Of a stretch of DNA of 64,000 nt, positions 39,223 through 51,433 are shown one piece after another (the first letter of the stretch is position 1; every line of letters starts with the position of its first letter). Both the position numbers and the translations under genes were made by a program. A model generated the notes under the pieces. It was not told the origin of the DNA. It saw only the letters and a program-made list of their open reading frames with translations, and searched no databases. The stretch covers positions 87,674,055 to 87,738,054 of the forward strand of contig OW799233.1 of the NCBI GenBank assembly GCA_941918925.1. Reading direction: 5' to 3'. This DNA is from Phyto melanocephala (taxonomy: Eukaryota > Arthropoda > Insecta > Diptera > Rhinophoridae).

Positions 39223-39804
39223 GTTTGGTTCAAAAATCGTCGTGCCAAGTGGCGTAAACGTGAACGTAATGCCATGAATGCTGCTGTTGCGGCTGCCGAT
39301 TTTAAGTCCGGTTTTGGCACACAATTCATGCAACCTTTTGCCGATGATTCTCTCTACTCGTCGTATACCTATAATAATTGGACAAAAGTTCCTTCACCGC
39401 TTGGTACGAAACCCTTTCCATGGCCTGTTAATCCACTCGGCTCCATGGTGACCTCAAATCATCATCAAAATTCGGTTAATTGTTTTAATACTGGAGCTAG
39501 TGGGGTGGCCGTGAGTATGAATAATAGCATGCTGCCTGCATCGATGGGTAGTACACTAACAAATACAAATGTGGGAGCTGCACCATGTCCGTATAGTACG
39601 CCTGCGAATCCGTATATGTATCGTGCCACTGCTGAGCCCTGCATGACCTCTAGTATGTCGTCGAGTATTGCCACATTACGTTTGAAGGCGAAACAACACA
39701 CGACCGGTTTTGCCAGCCCCTATTCAGCACCCTCGCCCGTTTCACGATCTAATTCAGCCGGCCTTTCAGCATGTCAGTATACCGGCGTAACAGATGTTGT
39801 TTGA
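39223..39804 (+). CDS. Ptx1: Ptx1 last exon: homeodomain residues 47-60, C-terminal region and OAR motif
   Basis: The exon starts VWFKNRRAKWRKRERN, completing the homeodomain at 39264. Lys50 in WFKNRR gives bicoid-type (TAATCC) DNA specificity. A region rich in aromatic residues and Pro (SSYTYNNWTKVPSPLGTKPF, then WPVNPLG) follows and is conserved in Pitx proteins. The OAR (aristaless) motif SSIATLRLKAKQHTTGFASP lies near 39658-39720, and the protein reaches the typical Pitx end SACQYTGV...VV before TGA at 39802-39804. Together with the two upstream exons this gives about 328 residues in the window. The TGA sits where Pitx proteins normally end, so it is the standard stop; see the next entry for the open frame beyond it. 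Confidence 0.97.
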   Translation, partial: VWFKNRRAKWRKRERNAMNAAVAAADFKSGFGTQFMQPFADDSLYSSYTYNNWTKVPSPLGTKPFPWPVNPLGSMVTSNHHQNSVNCFNTGASGVAVSMNNSMLPASMGSTLTNTNVGAAPCPYSTPANPYMYRATAEPCMTSSMSSSIATLRLKAKQHTTGFASPYSAPSPVSRSNSAGLSACQYTGVTDVV

Positions 39805-39830
39805 GAAAACGCCCTCGGGGCTCTTCTCAA
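39801..39830 (+). promoter_or_regulatory. RNA hairpin spanning the Ptx1 TGA
   Basis: TTGAGAA (39801-39807, containing the TGA) pairs fully with TTCTCAA (39824-39830). Inside, GCCC (39811-39814) pairs with GGGC (39818-39821) around a TCG loop, with a small AAC/TC internal loop between the stems. Structures at or just after the stop favour readthrough in some fly genes such as hdc, so this may be a recoding element. Confidence 0.5.
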
Positions 39831-40116
39831 TCAACATCAACACCATTTACATCATTTCTCTGGCAGTGGCGGTGGTAATAATTCCAGCAACAGTGGCAAT
39901 CTCAATACAAATCTACAACACCATTTGCACAATAACAATAACTCTTTGCTACACAACAACAATAATCTGTTGATGGATCACCACGAAGCCGGCGATACAA
40001 AATCCCCCCATAATCTGCAACACTCCGATGCGGTCAGTGGTAACTCCAATGGTTTAATAGGTTCTAATGGCAACACTGATGTAGTCGATGACAACGATGA
40101 AGACGTTACCGATTAA
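39805..40116 (+). CDS. Ptx1: In-frame 103-codon extension of Ptx1 after the TGA (candidate stop-codon readthrough)
   Basis: Directly after TGA the same frame stays open for 103 codons to TAA at 40114-40116. The translation begins ENALGALLNQHQHHLHHFSG, continues with Gly/Ser/Asn/His-rich repeats and ends in an acidic tail DVVDDNDEDVTD. Composition and codon use look like a fly transcription-factor activation region and unlike the A-rich UTR after 40117. Hundreds of Drosophila genes are known to use such readthrough. Other explanations are a recent nonsense mutation, a sequencing error at the TGA, or splicing around it. Against a recent mutation, the upstream part already ends with a complete Pitx C-terminus. 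Confidence 0.7.
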   Translation, partial: ENALGALLNQHQHHLHHFSGSGGGNNSSNSGNLNTNLQHHLHNNNNSLLHNNNNLLMDHHEAGDTKSPHNLQHSDAVSGNSNGLIGSNGNTDVVDDNDEDVTD

Positions 40117-41230
40117 ATAGCACAACCAAATCAGCTAAAAAAAAATGAATATACCCCCACGCCATTTTTTTGGTGGTGGATATAAAACTATCAAACGAGA
40201 CACAAACTATATCAAACACCCTTTAGCGAATAAGACTTTTCTTTTTGAAAATTGTTGTAGTCAATCAACATAAGAAAATCTAAAAAAAAAATAAAAACTA
40301 AACAATAATTGTTATTTGTAAAAAGAAATTTTAAAATATTAAAAATTGTGAGTAGTTTTTTAATTTAAATAATATAAAGAAAATTGTAATTTATATATAA
40401 TAATAAGATAAATATTAAACAGAATGATCTTAAAGCAGAATGCAGTGGATAGGCATACGAATGACTAGCGATCTTCGTTGAAAATTTACATTAAACGTTT
40501 TCTGCTTGATATTCAGCTTTGAGATCCTTTAGATCTACTAAAGTATTTTATTAGAATACTTAAAAAAGAAAAGAACAATAACTACTTTAAATTAATAAAA
40601 TTCTGTATTTAAACAAATGTTATTTTTAATATTTTTAATTTTTGTATTTAATATCAATTAAAGCAACCTTGTAAATATGTATGTATTTCTATAAACCCAA
40701 AAACAAAATGAACAAATTTCAACCAAAAATTATGAAGAGCAATTTTCTTGTTTAATTGAAGTGCATAAATTGTTTATGCATTTAATTACTTTTATTGTAA
40801 TCAATTAGTTCATTTTATTTAATTTATTTTCTTTTTCTATTATTATTATTATTATCTAATCGTAATTAAAATAGTCTTCTTAACATCTATATATATGCAT
40901 ATATTATTGTAAAACAAAATATTGATAAAGAAATAAATAAAATTAACAACAAAACAAAGCAAACAAATAAATGATAAATTTAATAATTAAAGGGAAAAAA
41001 ATCAAACAAAAAAAATCGATATCTCTAAAATTAAACACACAACAGTTTTTAAGAAGTTGTCTAGTCGTATTGAAATCAATTATAATACAACAAAACAAAA
41101 AATCAGTTAATAAAAAAACAAAAACAACAAAATCACAGAAAAAAAGCATATAATTAGTTTTTAAGAAATTTAATCAAAAACCAAAACAGAAAAAGAACAA
41201 TAAAAATTTAATAAAACAAAAGCATGTGAT
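40117..41230 (+). other. Probable Ptx1 3' UTR
   Basis: A-rich sequence after the final TAA with many AATAAA-like signals, notably near 40931-40940 and 41198-41216. A Pumilio-type TGTAAATA occurs at 40670-40677. Base composition changes near 41240, suggesting transcription ends around there. The exact cleavage site cannot be read from sequence. Confidence 0.5.
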
Positions 41231-41679
41231 GCAACGATTTTTAATGAAGAAAAACTATTTTTCAAATGGACGCTACATTTCAAAATGTTAATCATACTAA
41301 AACATGCACGGATCCAGGGATGTGGAGTGGTTTATTCAAAAAGGATGTTATTAACTTCAACTTTTTGGTGAAATATTATCTAAAGTCGCATAAAGTTCAA
41401 AATCACGTATTGTTTTGATCTTAGGAGTTGAATGAAAAACTTCAATTGAGAGATGTAGGAAAATTTTTAAAAAAACCTTTGCGAATAACTGCGCATGTCC
41501 GATCGTCTGTCTCATTCGGATCTCTCAACTCACAGTGTTTCTTCTTTTGCTAAGATAACTCTCAGAAAAATTTCAGTTTGACAATTTATCTTAAAATCTC
41601 TCCTTTTTTAAACTTTCTTTGGTATTAAGACACAGCAATTATAGTTTGACAAATTTTTATTTGTGTGTTTATAGTACAA
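41231..41679. other. Downstream flank of Ptx1, no feature
   Basis: No supported gene or repeat up to the Helitron at 41680. Confidence 0.45.
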
Positions 41680-42632
41680 CTAGCTAACCGGGTGGTGTGC
41701 TTCGCCACCCCCATTGTAATGAAATAAAAATTTGATAGTTAAAAAATATATTTTTTTTTGCAAGTGCCACGCCTACTAGTACTAAATCAACCATTTCTTA
41801 TTCAAATAATCATATAGACGTCAAAGTGTCTCTTGCAAAATTTGGGTACTTTAACTGTCATCGATTCCCAGATATACGAGTTTTTGTATTTAATTCATAT
41901 GACAGGTGCCACGCCCACTATTACTAAAACATCCATTGCTTCTCAAAATAGTCATATAGATGTCAAAGCTTCTCGTGCAAAATTTGGGTACTTTAACTGT
42001 TATCGCTTCCCAGATATACGAATTTTTGTATTTAATTCATATGACAGGTGCCACGCCCACTATTACTAAAACATCCATTTCTTATCAAAATAGTCATATA
42101 GATGTCATAGCTTATCGTGCAAAATTTGGGTACTTTAACTGTTATCGCTTCCCGAATATGCGAATTTTAGTATTCAATTGCTATGAGAGCTGCCACGCCC
42201 ACTATTTCTAATGTACCCATTTTTTCCAGAAATGTTTATTTGGGTGTCAAAGTTGCTCTTTCAAAATTTTAGTACTCTAATCGATATCGTTTTCCAAATA
42301 TACGAAATTAAGTATTTAATTCATGTGGCCACGCCTACTATTGAAAGTCCGCCCATTTTTTACCCAAATGTTCGTGTGGATGTCAAAGTTTACCGTATTT
42401 AATTTGAAGACTCTAGCTGCATTAACTTTCGTGATATATAATATTTAATACTTATTCTTTAACAGGGCGTGCACCCCGCCCACTTACACTTTTAAACCAA
42501 AGTATAGCCTTTAGTTCTTTCTAGACATACAGAAAGATTCTGTGAAAATTTCAAGGAAATCGGTCCAGCCGTTTAACCGTCTATAAAGCACAAACAAACA
42601 TACAAACACACATTGATTTTTATATATATAGA
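41680..42632 (-). mobile_element. Non-autonomous Helitron, family 2, 953 bp
   Basis: On the minus strand it starts A|TCTATATATATAAAAATC at 42632 and ends CTAG|T at 41680, just after a hairpin GGGTGGCGAAG...CACCACCC. This fits the Helitron rules: TC start, 3' hairpin, CTAG end, insertion between A and T. The body holds three to five diverged copies of a unit of about 125-130 bp containing GTGCCACGCCCACTATTACT and CAAAATTTGGGTACTTTAAC. There is no Rep/helicase gene. Several overlapping ORFs across the array are produced by the repeat. Confidence 0.82.
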
Positions 42633-43140
42633 TGTGTGTTTGTCTGAACAATGATGTACGAATAAGAAAACCAAAAGGAATTCGAGAGTAAAAATAACTC
42701 TGTACTACCTTCTATTTAATCTTCCTTTAAAATTCTGCAAAATTGTAAAATATATAAATTTTTACAGTAATTTACCGTGCTGAATTTTAATATTTGTTCT
42801 AGGTTTCGAGATATATTGTTACATCGAAAATAAATAAAATTGCACAACTCATGTAAGCATAACTCTTGAACGGCTTATTTGCTTTCATCTAATAGAAAAA
42901 CTGAAAGTCCGAGAGAAAAATGTCTTTTATTTATACTAACACTATTTTAAAATCTGGCCAGTTATTTCAGAGATACGAAAGAACATGTAAGGAACAAAAG
43001 TTTTTTTTTATAAAATTTAAAAAGGCAGCAACAATTCAGTGTCTTCTTTTTAACAGATGTACAGATATGTATGTTCCAAGCAAACATCGATGCACAACTC
43101 TTGTTTTGATTGAATGTTAAATGAAGGCATCTTATATATT
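42633..43140. other. Intergenic, no feature
   Basis: Nothing supported. The ORF at 42920 has random composition. Confidence 0.45.
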
Positions 43141-43458
43141 TATACCCTTTCCACCAAAGAGTATATTTAAGTTTGTTATTTCGTTTTTAATTTCATTAAT
43201 ATTCATTTTAGACCCCATAAAGTACATGTATTTTGAATACTTATAGATAGAGGAATTTATTTAGCTAAGTCCATCTTCTCGACTAAAATAAAATCTTTGA
43301 AGCCTAAACATGTAATTCAGACTCTTATATGGTATCAATTTATCAGACGATTTAGAGAATATCGGTTCTAAAAAACAGTAATGTTAAAACAACAAAATCA
43401 AGCAAGGTTAAACAAACTGTGTGAAGGGTATAAAAATTCGGCACAGCCTTACTTGTTT
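43141..43458 (+). repeat. Short DINE-1-like element
   Basis: It starts TTATACCCTTTCCACCAAAG at 43140, followed by the TTTGTTATTTCG and GACCCCATAAAGTACATG blocks, and ends near 43458 with ATTCGGCACAGCC and TTACTTGTT. The right half of the 3' hairpin is deleted. The interior is much shortened. Confidence 0.65.
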
Positions 43459-44863
43459 TTCTATAATACATGTACCTTCCTATAAAGCTTAAATTATACG
43501 TCCCATAATGCCATAGCCATAAGAAACCAAAATTCAATTGGTTTCTAAACAGAAACTAGTATCGGTTGTGAGTACTAAATAGTTTAGTTGTGACAGTAGA
43601 ATTTTAGGATTTATAGAATTTCATTTCGGAATTTCAATTTATAGCCAGCACTAAGAAATCAGAATTTTTCCAAAAGACATTTTATAGCCATAAAAGAAAA
43701 GTTCGATTGCAAGGACCAAATTATTCGATTGTCAATGAATTTGATTATCAGTTTTTTTTTTGTTTGTTATGGTGACCGTCATCTATAATCAAACACATTG
43801 TTGCTCATAAGGTTGGGTTAAACAGCTATTTTGTATGATTATGGTTATGTCACATCTAATATAAGCTTAAGTACTATGAAAAATTGTATAATTTGAGGAG
43901 CTTGCGTACAAGCACATGAGATGTTTACCAATGACAGATCTGAATGACTGTATGAATAATTATGAGTTACTTTATTTTCGATGTAACAACATATCTCAAA
44001 AACTAAAGAAAATGAAAAAACCCAGTGGCAGAATTGAAGTCAACAAAATATTTTACAGAAAAAACACAACATCCAGCTGCTGTTAAAAAAAGTACAAAAT
44101 CAACCAATTTGAAAATCAATTTTTTCTGAAAGTTATAACTTTTAACTACAAATAGGATGTACATCTACCTACAAGGCCTTGAAATTTAATTTAAAAAAAT
44201 CTTAAAGCCTTTTTAGGGAAAACATTAATAAATTTACTAACCAAATATCAATAAATATTAAAATTAATTGTAGCTCTTTATTTTGGCAAAAAAAATTCAT
44301 ATATTTTTACAGCTTTCTTACTTTCTTATTCAAAATTAAAAATTTTTCCACTCTAAAGTGTTTAAACTACAAAGAAAACGAGTAAACCATTCTGTTTTAC
44401 ATTATTCAGCCAATCTAAAACAATTTTGCAATTTCTTCTTTTTTTTCAAAACTGTAAATCAAAAACCAAAAAAGAGAAGACAAAAAATCACTAACAAATT
44501 TTAATACTATATTTACTTCATAAATATACCCTAACACTATAAGAACTTAGTTACTTTGTCTCTGATCGAAATTTACCACGAGCAAAATGATCATTAAAAT
44601 CGGATCACATTTACAAAAATTATTAGCCTTGAAAGATTTTTTAACCTGAGGTTGCCAACTCTGACGAACTGTGAAGGCACCCCGTATGAAAATCTCAAAA
44701 TGCTGCAAGTGAGAAGATTTATTGCTCTGCAATAAGTTTCAGCTTGTTTCATGCAATTAAAGTAATTAGTTTCGATATGACAGTCGAATATATAATATTC
44801 TCTATAATAATATTTGGCTATCGTAAACAGGTTATAGTTTTTTCTATTTTGTTTTATCATATA
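43459..44863. other. Intergenic, no feature
   Basis: AT-rich, no supported gene or repeat. Confidence 0.45.
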
Positions 44864-45563
44864 CTAGCCAAACCCGGCGCGCGTTGCTACGCCCCTTAAT
44901 GAATCGAAATGCATTCTGAATTTTAATTGAATATCAAGTGCAAAAACCTAAAAATTATAATTTTTTTATGGGCGTGGCATTGCCCACTTTTCTAGTCACG
45001 AAATTGTAAAGTCATAACAGCTCAATATGTGTGCAAAGTTTCAGAATAATCGGTCAAGTGCAAGTACCTCAAAATGATACTTTTTTTTATAGGCGTGGCA
45101 CTGCCCACTTTTCTAATCACAAAATTATTTAGTCATGACAGCTCAATATGTGTGCAAAGTTTCAGAAAAATCGGTCTGATGCAAGTACCTCAAAATTGTA
45201 CCCTTTTTTTATGGGTGTGGCCCCGCCCACTTTTTTAATCACAAAATTATAAAGTCACGACAGCTTAATATGTGTGCAAAGTTTCAGAAAAATCGGTCTA
45301 TTGCAAGTACCTCAAAATTAAAATTTTTTTAGGGGCGTGGCCCCGCCCTTTTTTCTTATCACGAAATTATTTAGTCGTGACAGCTCGATATGTGTGCAAA
45401 GTTTCAGAAAAATCGGTCAAGTGCAAGTAGCTAAAACTGATAACTAATTTTTTATGGGCGTGGCCCCGCCCACTTTTTTTCATCCATAAACACTCCCCGG
45501 TATGTGTACAACAACTTACCAAAGTTTGAGCCCGATCGGTTTTGCAGTTTCAGAGTCTATAGC

Positions 45564-45608
<45 letters not shown>

Positions 45609-45628
45609 TTCACTTTTATATATATAGA
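44864..45628 (-). mobile_element. Non-autonomous Helitron, family 1, 765 bp
   Basis: Minus strand: A|TCTATATATATAAAAGTG at 45628 to CTAG|T at 44864, with GGGGCGTAGCAACGCG and a GC-rich hairpin just before the end. The body has about five units of roughly 110-120 bp, each with ATGTGTGCAAAGTTTCAGAA, ATCGGTC and a GGGCGTGGCCCCGCCCAC box. A (CA)n run lies near its 5' end. No protein is encoded. Confidence 0.85.
45566..45604. repeat. (CA)n microsatellite inside the Helitron
   Basis: About 19 CA units. The copy at 48938 has only ACACACAGACAGACAG at this place, so the run expanded in this copy. Confidence 0.95.
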
Positions 45629-48600
45629 TTTCGTCACGATAGTTAAGAGTTTGATTGAATTTTATAATTTAATGGTTTTCTTTCATAATAACTACGATAA
45701 GGTTACTTTAAAAAATGTCATAATTTGCAAAATTATTATGACAGAAATAGATGTCTTCGCAGAAATAATTTTAAATACAATTGAAAGCCATTTAAAATTA
45801 CAAAAAAAGATAAAACAGCAAACATATGGTTACAAACCAATCAAACTATGATTTATTTTCAACCGTTCTTCATGCTGAATAAATTTTTATTATTTAGAAA
45901 GTTTGACATGTAAGAAAAATGTACACACATTTTGAAAAATTAAGGAAATAATAATGAACTATAAAATATAAAACAACGTTGGTATAGAACATTGTAATCA
46001 AAAAGGTAAGTACAATCAATACTTATGGCTAACAACAATAATTTGCTTAAGAAAACAGCAATTCTTTTGCAATGATTATTGCATTATACTTAAATTAAAC
46101 ATAATAAAAATAACTGACAACCATTATATGTTTTATTTGCAATCATAGTATGTTGCTCTAATATTATAATTACCACAACAATGTTTTTTCTTTGCGTGTT
46201 GAAAGTAAACAAAAAATATGGGTGTGTTTGTGAAGAATGCTAAATGAGTGTTACGAATTTCAGGAACTTACTTTCATGTGTAAACACTAGGTGAATGTTA
46301 GGTGGAACAACAGTATAGTTGGAAAGCAATCAAGCTATGATATTGTTTAATAACAATTTGTTTGCAACGATTCTTTTACTTGTTTAATCATTTTTAATAG
46401 TTAACAAATTTGACGTGTAAAAAAATATACCATCATTTCTAAAATAAATTATAGAAATAACAAAAATAAACAAAAAAGGGTAAAACAATAGGTGTGATTA
46501 AAACGGCAAGAACAAACAATATAACAATTATCAATAAAAAAAACTTGTTTTAGAAAAACCTAAATTATTGTATTTCATTTGTAGTCATAAACTTATAGTT
46601 GCATTATACTTAAACTAAAAAATAATAAAGATAAATTGTAACCAGAATATGTTTTAGACACAATTATATAATTGATCATAGTATGTCGCTGTTAGGGCTA
46701 TTATAACAACTTGTTATTAAAAGTAAAATAGGGCTTACAAGGACAATAAAGAGACCTTTAAGTGTTTTCATTATTGCCCATGTAAGTGTTTTCATTGCGC
46801 ACAACATGCCAACTGGGCATAAGTGTATACCTGTCATGGGTTTGGGCTTTTAGTGTCCCTCCTTTTCAACATTATTTTTGAAACTTCTCTTCATAAATCT
46901 AATGTTAAAATTTATTGGTAAGATAAGCTTCTCTTAAACTGACCGTTTTTATTTAAGATTAAAATTTAATTTTTCATTTTTATTGTTGAACTTTAACAAA
47001 GACTTTCTTATTTTAAAAACGAACAACTAGTTATCTGTCTGACAAAAATCTTAGCTTTAGCTATTACCAAATTGTAATAATGGGCCATATGTGCTGTCTT
47101 TAGAACCCAAACGATTGTGAATTAAAACAATTCATGTGTTTTGTTATTGTAAAAAATACACATAAAACGTCCACTCAAAGCGATCGTTTGGATGTTAAAA
47201 ACATAAAATTCGATTATGATTGTTACAAACAATTCCAAAATTAGTTAAACGGCTTAATCTAAAGAAAGCAGTCGTTTTCCATCTAATATTAATGAATATT
47301 TTTTAAAGCCCGTACGAACAAAGATGGAAAAATTTTAGTTACTATAATAAGTAATAAGGTTAGAGTTATACTTAAGATTTCAATGCAATGTCTGGTTTAC
47401 GAAAAGAAAATAAATAAACAAATTCGTCCACAATCGGGAGAATTGTGAAAAATATTTGAATTTCAGTAAAGCAGGTCTGTATGATATGTGAAAACATCTA
47501 AAAATGCCTTCTAGGTTTGTTGAACGGAGCAGTCAACCTCGACTCATCATCATGCCCAACAATTAAGCATCAACATTGTCATTGAAAATTTGGATCATCG
47601 GATGGAGGTGTGTCGCCAAGGTAGCCGATATTTGCTCCATTTATAATTGAACCATGCTAATATTATCACAATAAAAAAAATGACAATAATTATCTAAATA
47701 ATTTATTCAAATTATATTCAAAATCAACATCGGCCCTTAAAATTTAACTACCCTTTATAATCTATAAATTGCTTGTGTTATGGCTGCAAAAAACCTTTAT
47801 CTTTACCTTTATCCTATTTTTTTCTTCCCTTGGATCCACTCCTGCTTAAATAAAAAACTCCAAATAATTATAGAATAATATTGATATGAGAATATGTAAG
47901 ATCACATAATTAATTCACCAAAAATAATTTGTTACTGATTTTCCGCATTTTATTGAAACCAGGTTTTAAACACTATTTTTTTTATAGAGAGAATTCGTTA
48001 TTCAAAATAATTCAAATCTAAATAAATATTTTTTGTACTACTAAAATAAAATCTGGAAAATATAGTATTAATTATAAAGAATGCTAAAAAGGCATTAATT
48101 TATTCTAAAAACACATTTTTTCCCAAATATTTTAACAAGATATAAATTTTTCTGTTACACATTAAATTCATAAATATTTATGTATGCAAACTGTATGACG
48201 GCTTTATAGTACATAAATTTTAATTTGTATATGTATGTGTATCACAAATTATGTAGTTGTAAATATATACACATGTACATACACATTTGTATATATGCAC
48301 GGCTGTATGTGATTGTTAAAAACCAACACTCATATGACTAGGAATATGTAGGAGTATGTATGTATTTCGTTTCATTTTCTTCTCCATCTGAATAATGTGT
48401 ATAATTAACTTTTTGGCGTAATTAATGCCAATTCTAATTATTGTTAATCATGCTAAGAATGATACATGCTAGCAGAAACAGGAGTAAGAAGAACAGTAAA
48501 AATAATACAAATATATTAGCTCAATTAAAAACTCACCATCCTTCAACATTTGCCAACAAATATGTAGCTCCAGTGAAAAAGGAACAGATGTTGTTGGTTT

Positions 48601-48937
48601 TGTTTCATTCTTTTATAAAATATATACTGGGAAAATGGAAGGAGTTATTTTTCTATACATTGTTTACGCTACAAAGAACTAATACAATTACGGTGTATAA
48701 ATAATACGATATACATATTTAGTCGTACAAATAAATGTACAAGTATAAACATAAGTATATGCACAAGGACTATATTAACGCCATTTTTTTATGTTCGAAT
48801 AGAACTCCAAAGATATGGATGCCATAGAATTTCATTACAACTCAGTCATTGTGTCGTCTTTATTAAAAACAAACTTTTAAACAAAAATCAAGCTCCATTT
48901 TCTTTTTATAAAATTTTTGTTTGTTTGTTATTTTGTA
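45629..48937. other. Intergenic, no supported feature
   Basis: 3.3 kb of AT-rich DNA. Phrases near 46687 (TTAGGGCTATTATAACAACT) and 47075 (TTGTAATAATGGGCCAT) resemble the ends of the MITE at 62106 and may be a decayed relative. No gene is seen. The ORF at 48441 lacks recognisable features. Confidence 0.4.
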
Positions 48938-49296
48938 CTAGCCAAGCCCGGCTCGCGTTGCTACGCCCCTTAACGAATAAAAATGCATTCTGAATTTTAA
49001 TTGAATATCAAGTGCAAGAAGCTAAAAACTATAACTTTTTTTATGGGCGTGGCACTGCCCACCTTTCTAATCACGAAACTGTATAGTCACGACAGCTCAA
49101 TATGTGTGTGCAAAGTTTCAGAAAAATCGGTCCAGTGCAAGTACCTCAAAAATATAACCTGTTATACTTTTTACCATCCATAAACACTCCCTGGTATGTG
49201 TACAACAACTTGCCACAGTTTGGGTCCGATCGGCTTTACGGTTTCGGAGTCATAAGCTAACACACAGACAGACAGTTTCACTCTTATATATATAGA
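48938..49296 (-). mobile_element. Non-autonomous Helitron, family 1, 359 bp
   Basis: Same termini as the 44864 copy: TCTATATATATAAGAGTG at 49296 and CTAG|T at 48938, with the GCGAGCCGGGCTTGGC hairpin region. It holds only one full internal unit, so it is a shorter array version of the same family. Confidence 0.85.
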
Positions 49297-50629
49297 TACC
49301 TTTTTACGTCGTCATCATTATCGTTCTCGTCATTTAATTTAACCTACCATCAGTGTTACCAGGTCAGCTTATAGAATTTGTACAGAATTTAGTAACAAAA
49401 AAACCCATACGACGGAAAACTAAAATAATTTTCCTTTTCGAGTAGATAATTTAATTTCAAAATTATAATTCAATAAAATATCGAAACGAGATTTGGAAAT
49501 ACATACATATTTTACTTACATAATTTTGTTGTGAGAACAACCTGTACGCCTTTTTACCAGCCTAATTCTAAGGCAATTCAACTACTTTTACTTGATTTTG
49601 TATCTTCCGGCAATATTTCTTATTGTATTTTTATTTTGTTATCCTGTTTGGTACATATTAAGATCCAAGCGATGATCGAAAGGTTGGGGAGAATTGTTAA
49701 AAAAATAAATATTTCCACCTCCCCACTCAAATAATTTAGTTTTTTCTTTGATCAATAGTTTTTGTAGTCATAAAGCAAACAATTTATATATTTGATATAT
49801 GCGAATTTTATTTAATGAATTGTTTTTATATTTCGATGATTTTTATTATTTTTAGAAAATTTGATCTGTTTTTACAATTTTAAATTAACAGAATTGGAAA
49901 AAAAATAAAAATAAATTAATATCGAGTTTAGGAAAACAAACGGACACCTCCCATATAACGGAAAACTAAAACATTCGAGCAAAACTTTGATAAATATCCA
50001 ATTTATATATTCAATTAACTAAGTTAACTCGGTGTCATTTGCGTCATTAAGGATAAAAATTATTTTACATTCCTTAAAGTAACAAAAACTTTCGTTTTAA
50101 GGTAAACAACAACATTTAAGGGAATATATAATATATTATTTATCATTGAAAAATGATGGGACCATATCCCGAATATTCTAGTAAATTATAAAATATATTT
50201 ATTAAAAACAAACTGTTTAAAGTGGAATTCTAAATTCGTCTTAAATGAATAAATGATTTTTATTCGATTTTAGTTTTCTTCAATTTTTTCTTTAAGTTAC
50301 TTGTCATTCTTAACTCATTGCCTTCTGGTAATAAATCTTAACCGCCATTGTGTTGTTTCGTGTTTGCACATTTTATTTTTCCATTCCACATATCCCAAAA
50401 TATACATACACTCATGTGTAAACATATACATACATATGGTTGTACTTATACCCATATTTAAATATGTCGAGTTAAAGTATGTAACAAGGGGAGAATCTAA
50501 CAAATGTCTTCATGAAAATATGTTTTATTTCTTATTATTGCAAGTATCCTTCCTTGTTTCTTCTCTTACTTCCTTACATTTTAACATTTCACCCCAATAC
50601 CCATAGTACTTGCAGCAAAACTACACATA
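49297..50629. other. Intergenic, no feature
   Basis: No supported gene or repeat. Confidence 0.45.
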
Positions 50630-51433
50630 AACAAGTAACAGTGCTATATTCGGCCGTGCCGAATCTTATATACCCTTCACAACGTGTAGTCATGCAATAA
50701 CAAGTGTTTGTATCACCATTCATCCCATATAAAATACGTGCATACGTACACGTTAGAATAAATGTGGCATCGAATCCCAGCTGAGCCAAAAAAATTTTAT
50801 TTTATTTTATTTAATATACCTATTATTTATATTTTATTATTTTTTTTTAAATTTTTTTAAAAAATTTTTTTAGAAAAATTTTTAAAAAATTTTTTTAGAA
50901 AAATTTTTAAAAAATTTTTTTAAATTTTTTTTTAAATTTTTTTAAAATTTTTTTTTTGTAGTTTTTTTATTATTTTTTTCTTATTTTTAATATTTTTTTT
51001 TTTGTAATTTTTTTTTGTTTGGTATGTTATTTACATGTATGTATGTATGTATGTAAGTATGTTGTTGTTGTAATTGTGAAAAAAACGAGGTGGTCGTGGT
51101 ATTTTGCCCATATCTCAGAAAGTTATGGGGCGATTGTGCTGAATTTCAATAGCGATTCATTCCTGGATATTTCCAAGAGATTGATACCATATACAGATCT
51201 GAGGAACATATAGTTGCTTCTAAAAGTTGATTTCAACCAACACACGGACAGACGGGCAGACGGACAGACGGACAGACGGATAGACGGACAGACGGTCAGG
51301 GCTTAATCGACTCCTCTATTCATAAGCTTTCAGAAAATATATACTTTATGGGGTCGGAAATGAAAATTGTAGAAATTACAAACGGAATGACAAAGCTATA
51401 TATACCCTTGTGCACCACAGGTGAAGGGTATAA
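50630..51433 (-). mobile_element. Complete DINE-1-like element, about 804 bp
   Basis: Minus strand: 5' hairpin TATACCCTTCACCTGTGG / ACAAGGGTATATATA near 51400-51433, the GAAATTACAAACGGAATGAC block, a GTCY run near 51243-51297 and the 3' hairpin ATTCGGC/GCCGAAT near 50648-50665 followed by ACTGTTACTTGTT. A long A/T-rich low-complexity core lies at 50790-51015. This is the best single reference copy in the window. Confidence 0.75.

Noticed and set aside
41820..42400. Regular direct repeats with short spacers, CRISPR-like at first glance, and three ORFs over them
   Set aside because: They are internal tandem units of a non-autonomous Helitron in a fly genome. Units are about 125-130 bp and diverged, and the ORFs merely translate the repeat.
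46687..47095. Possible Harbinger-type element related to the MITE at 62106
   Set aside because: The end sequences match only loosely and no target duplication is visible.
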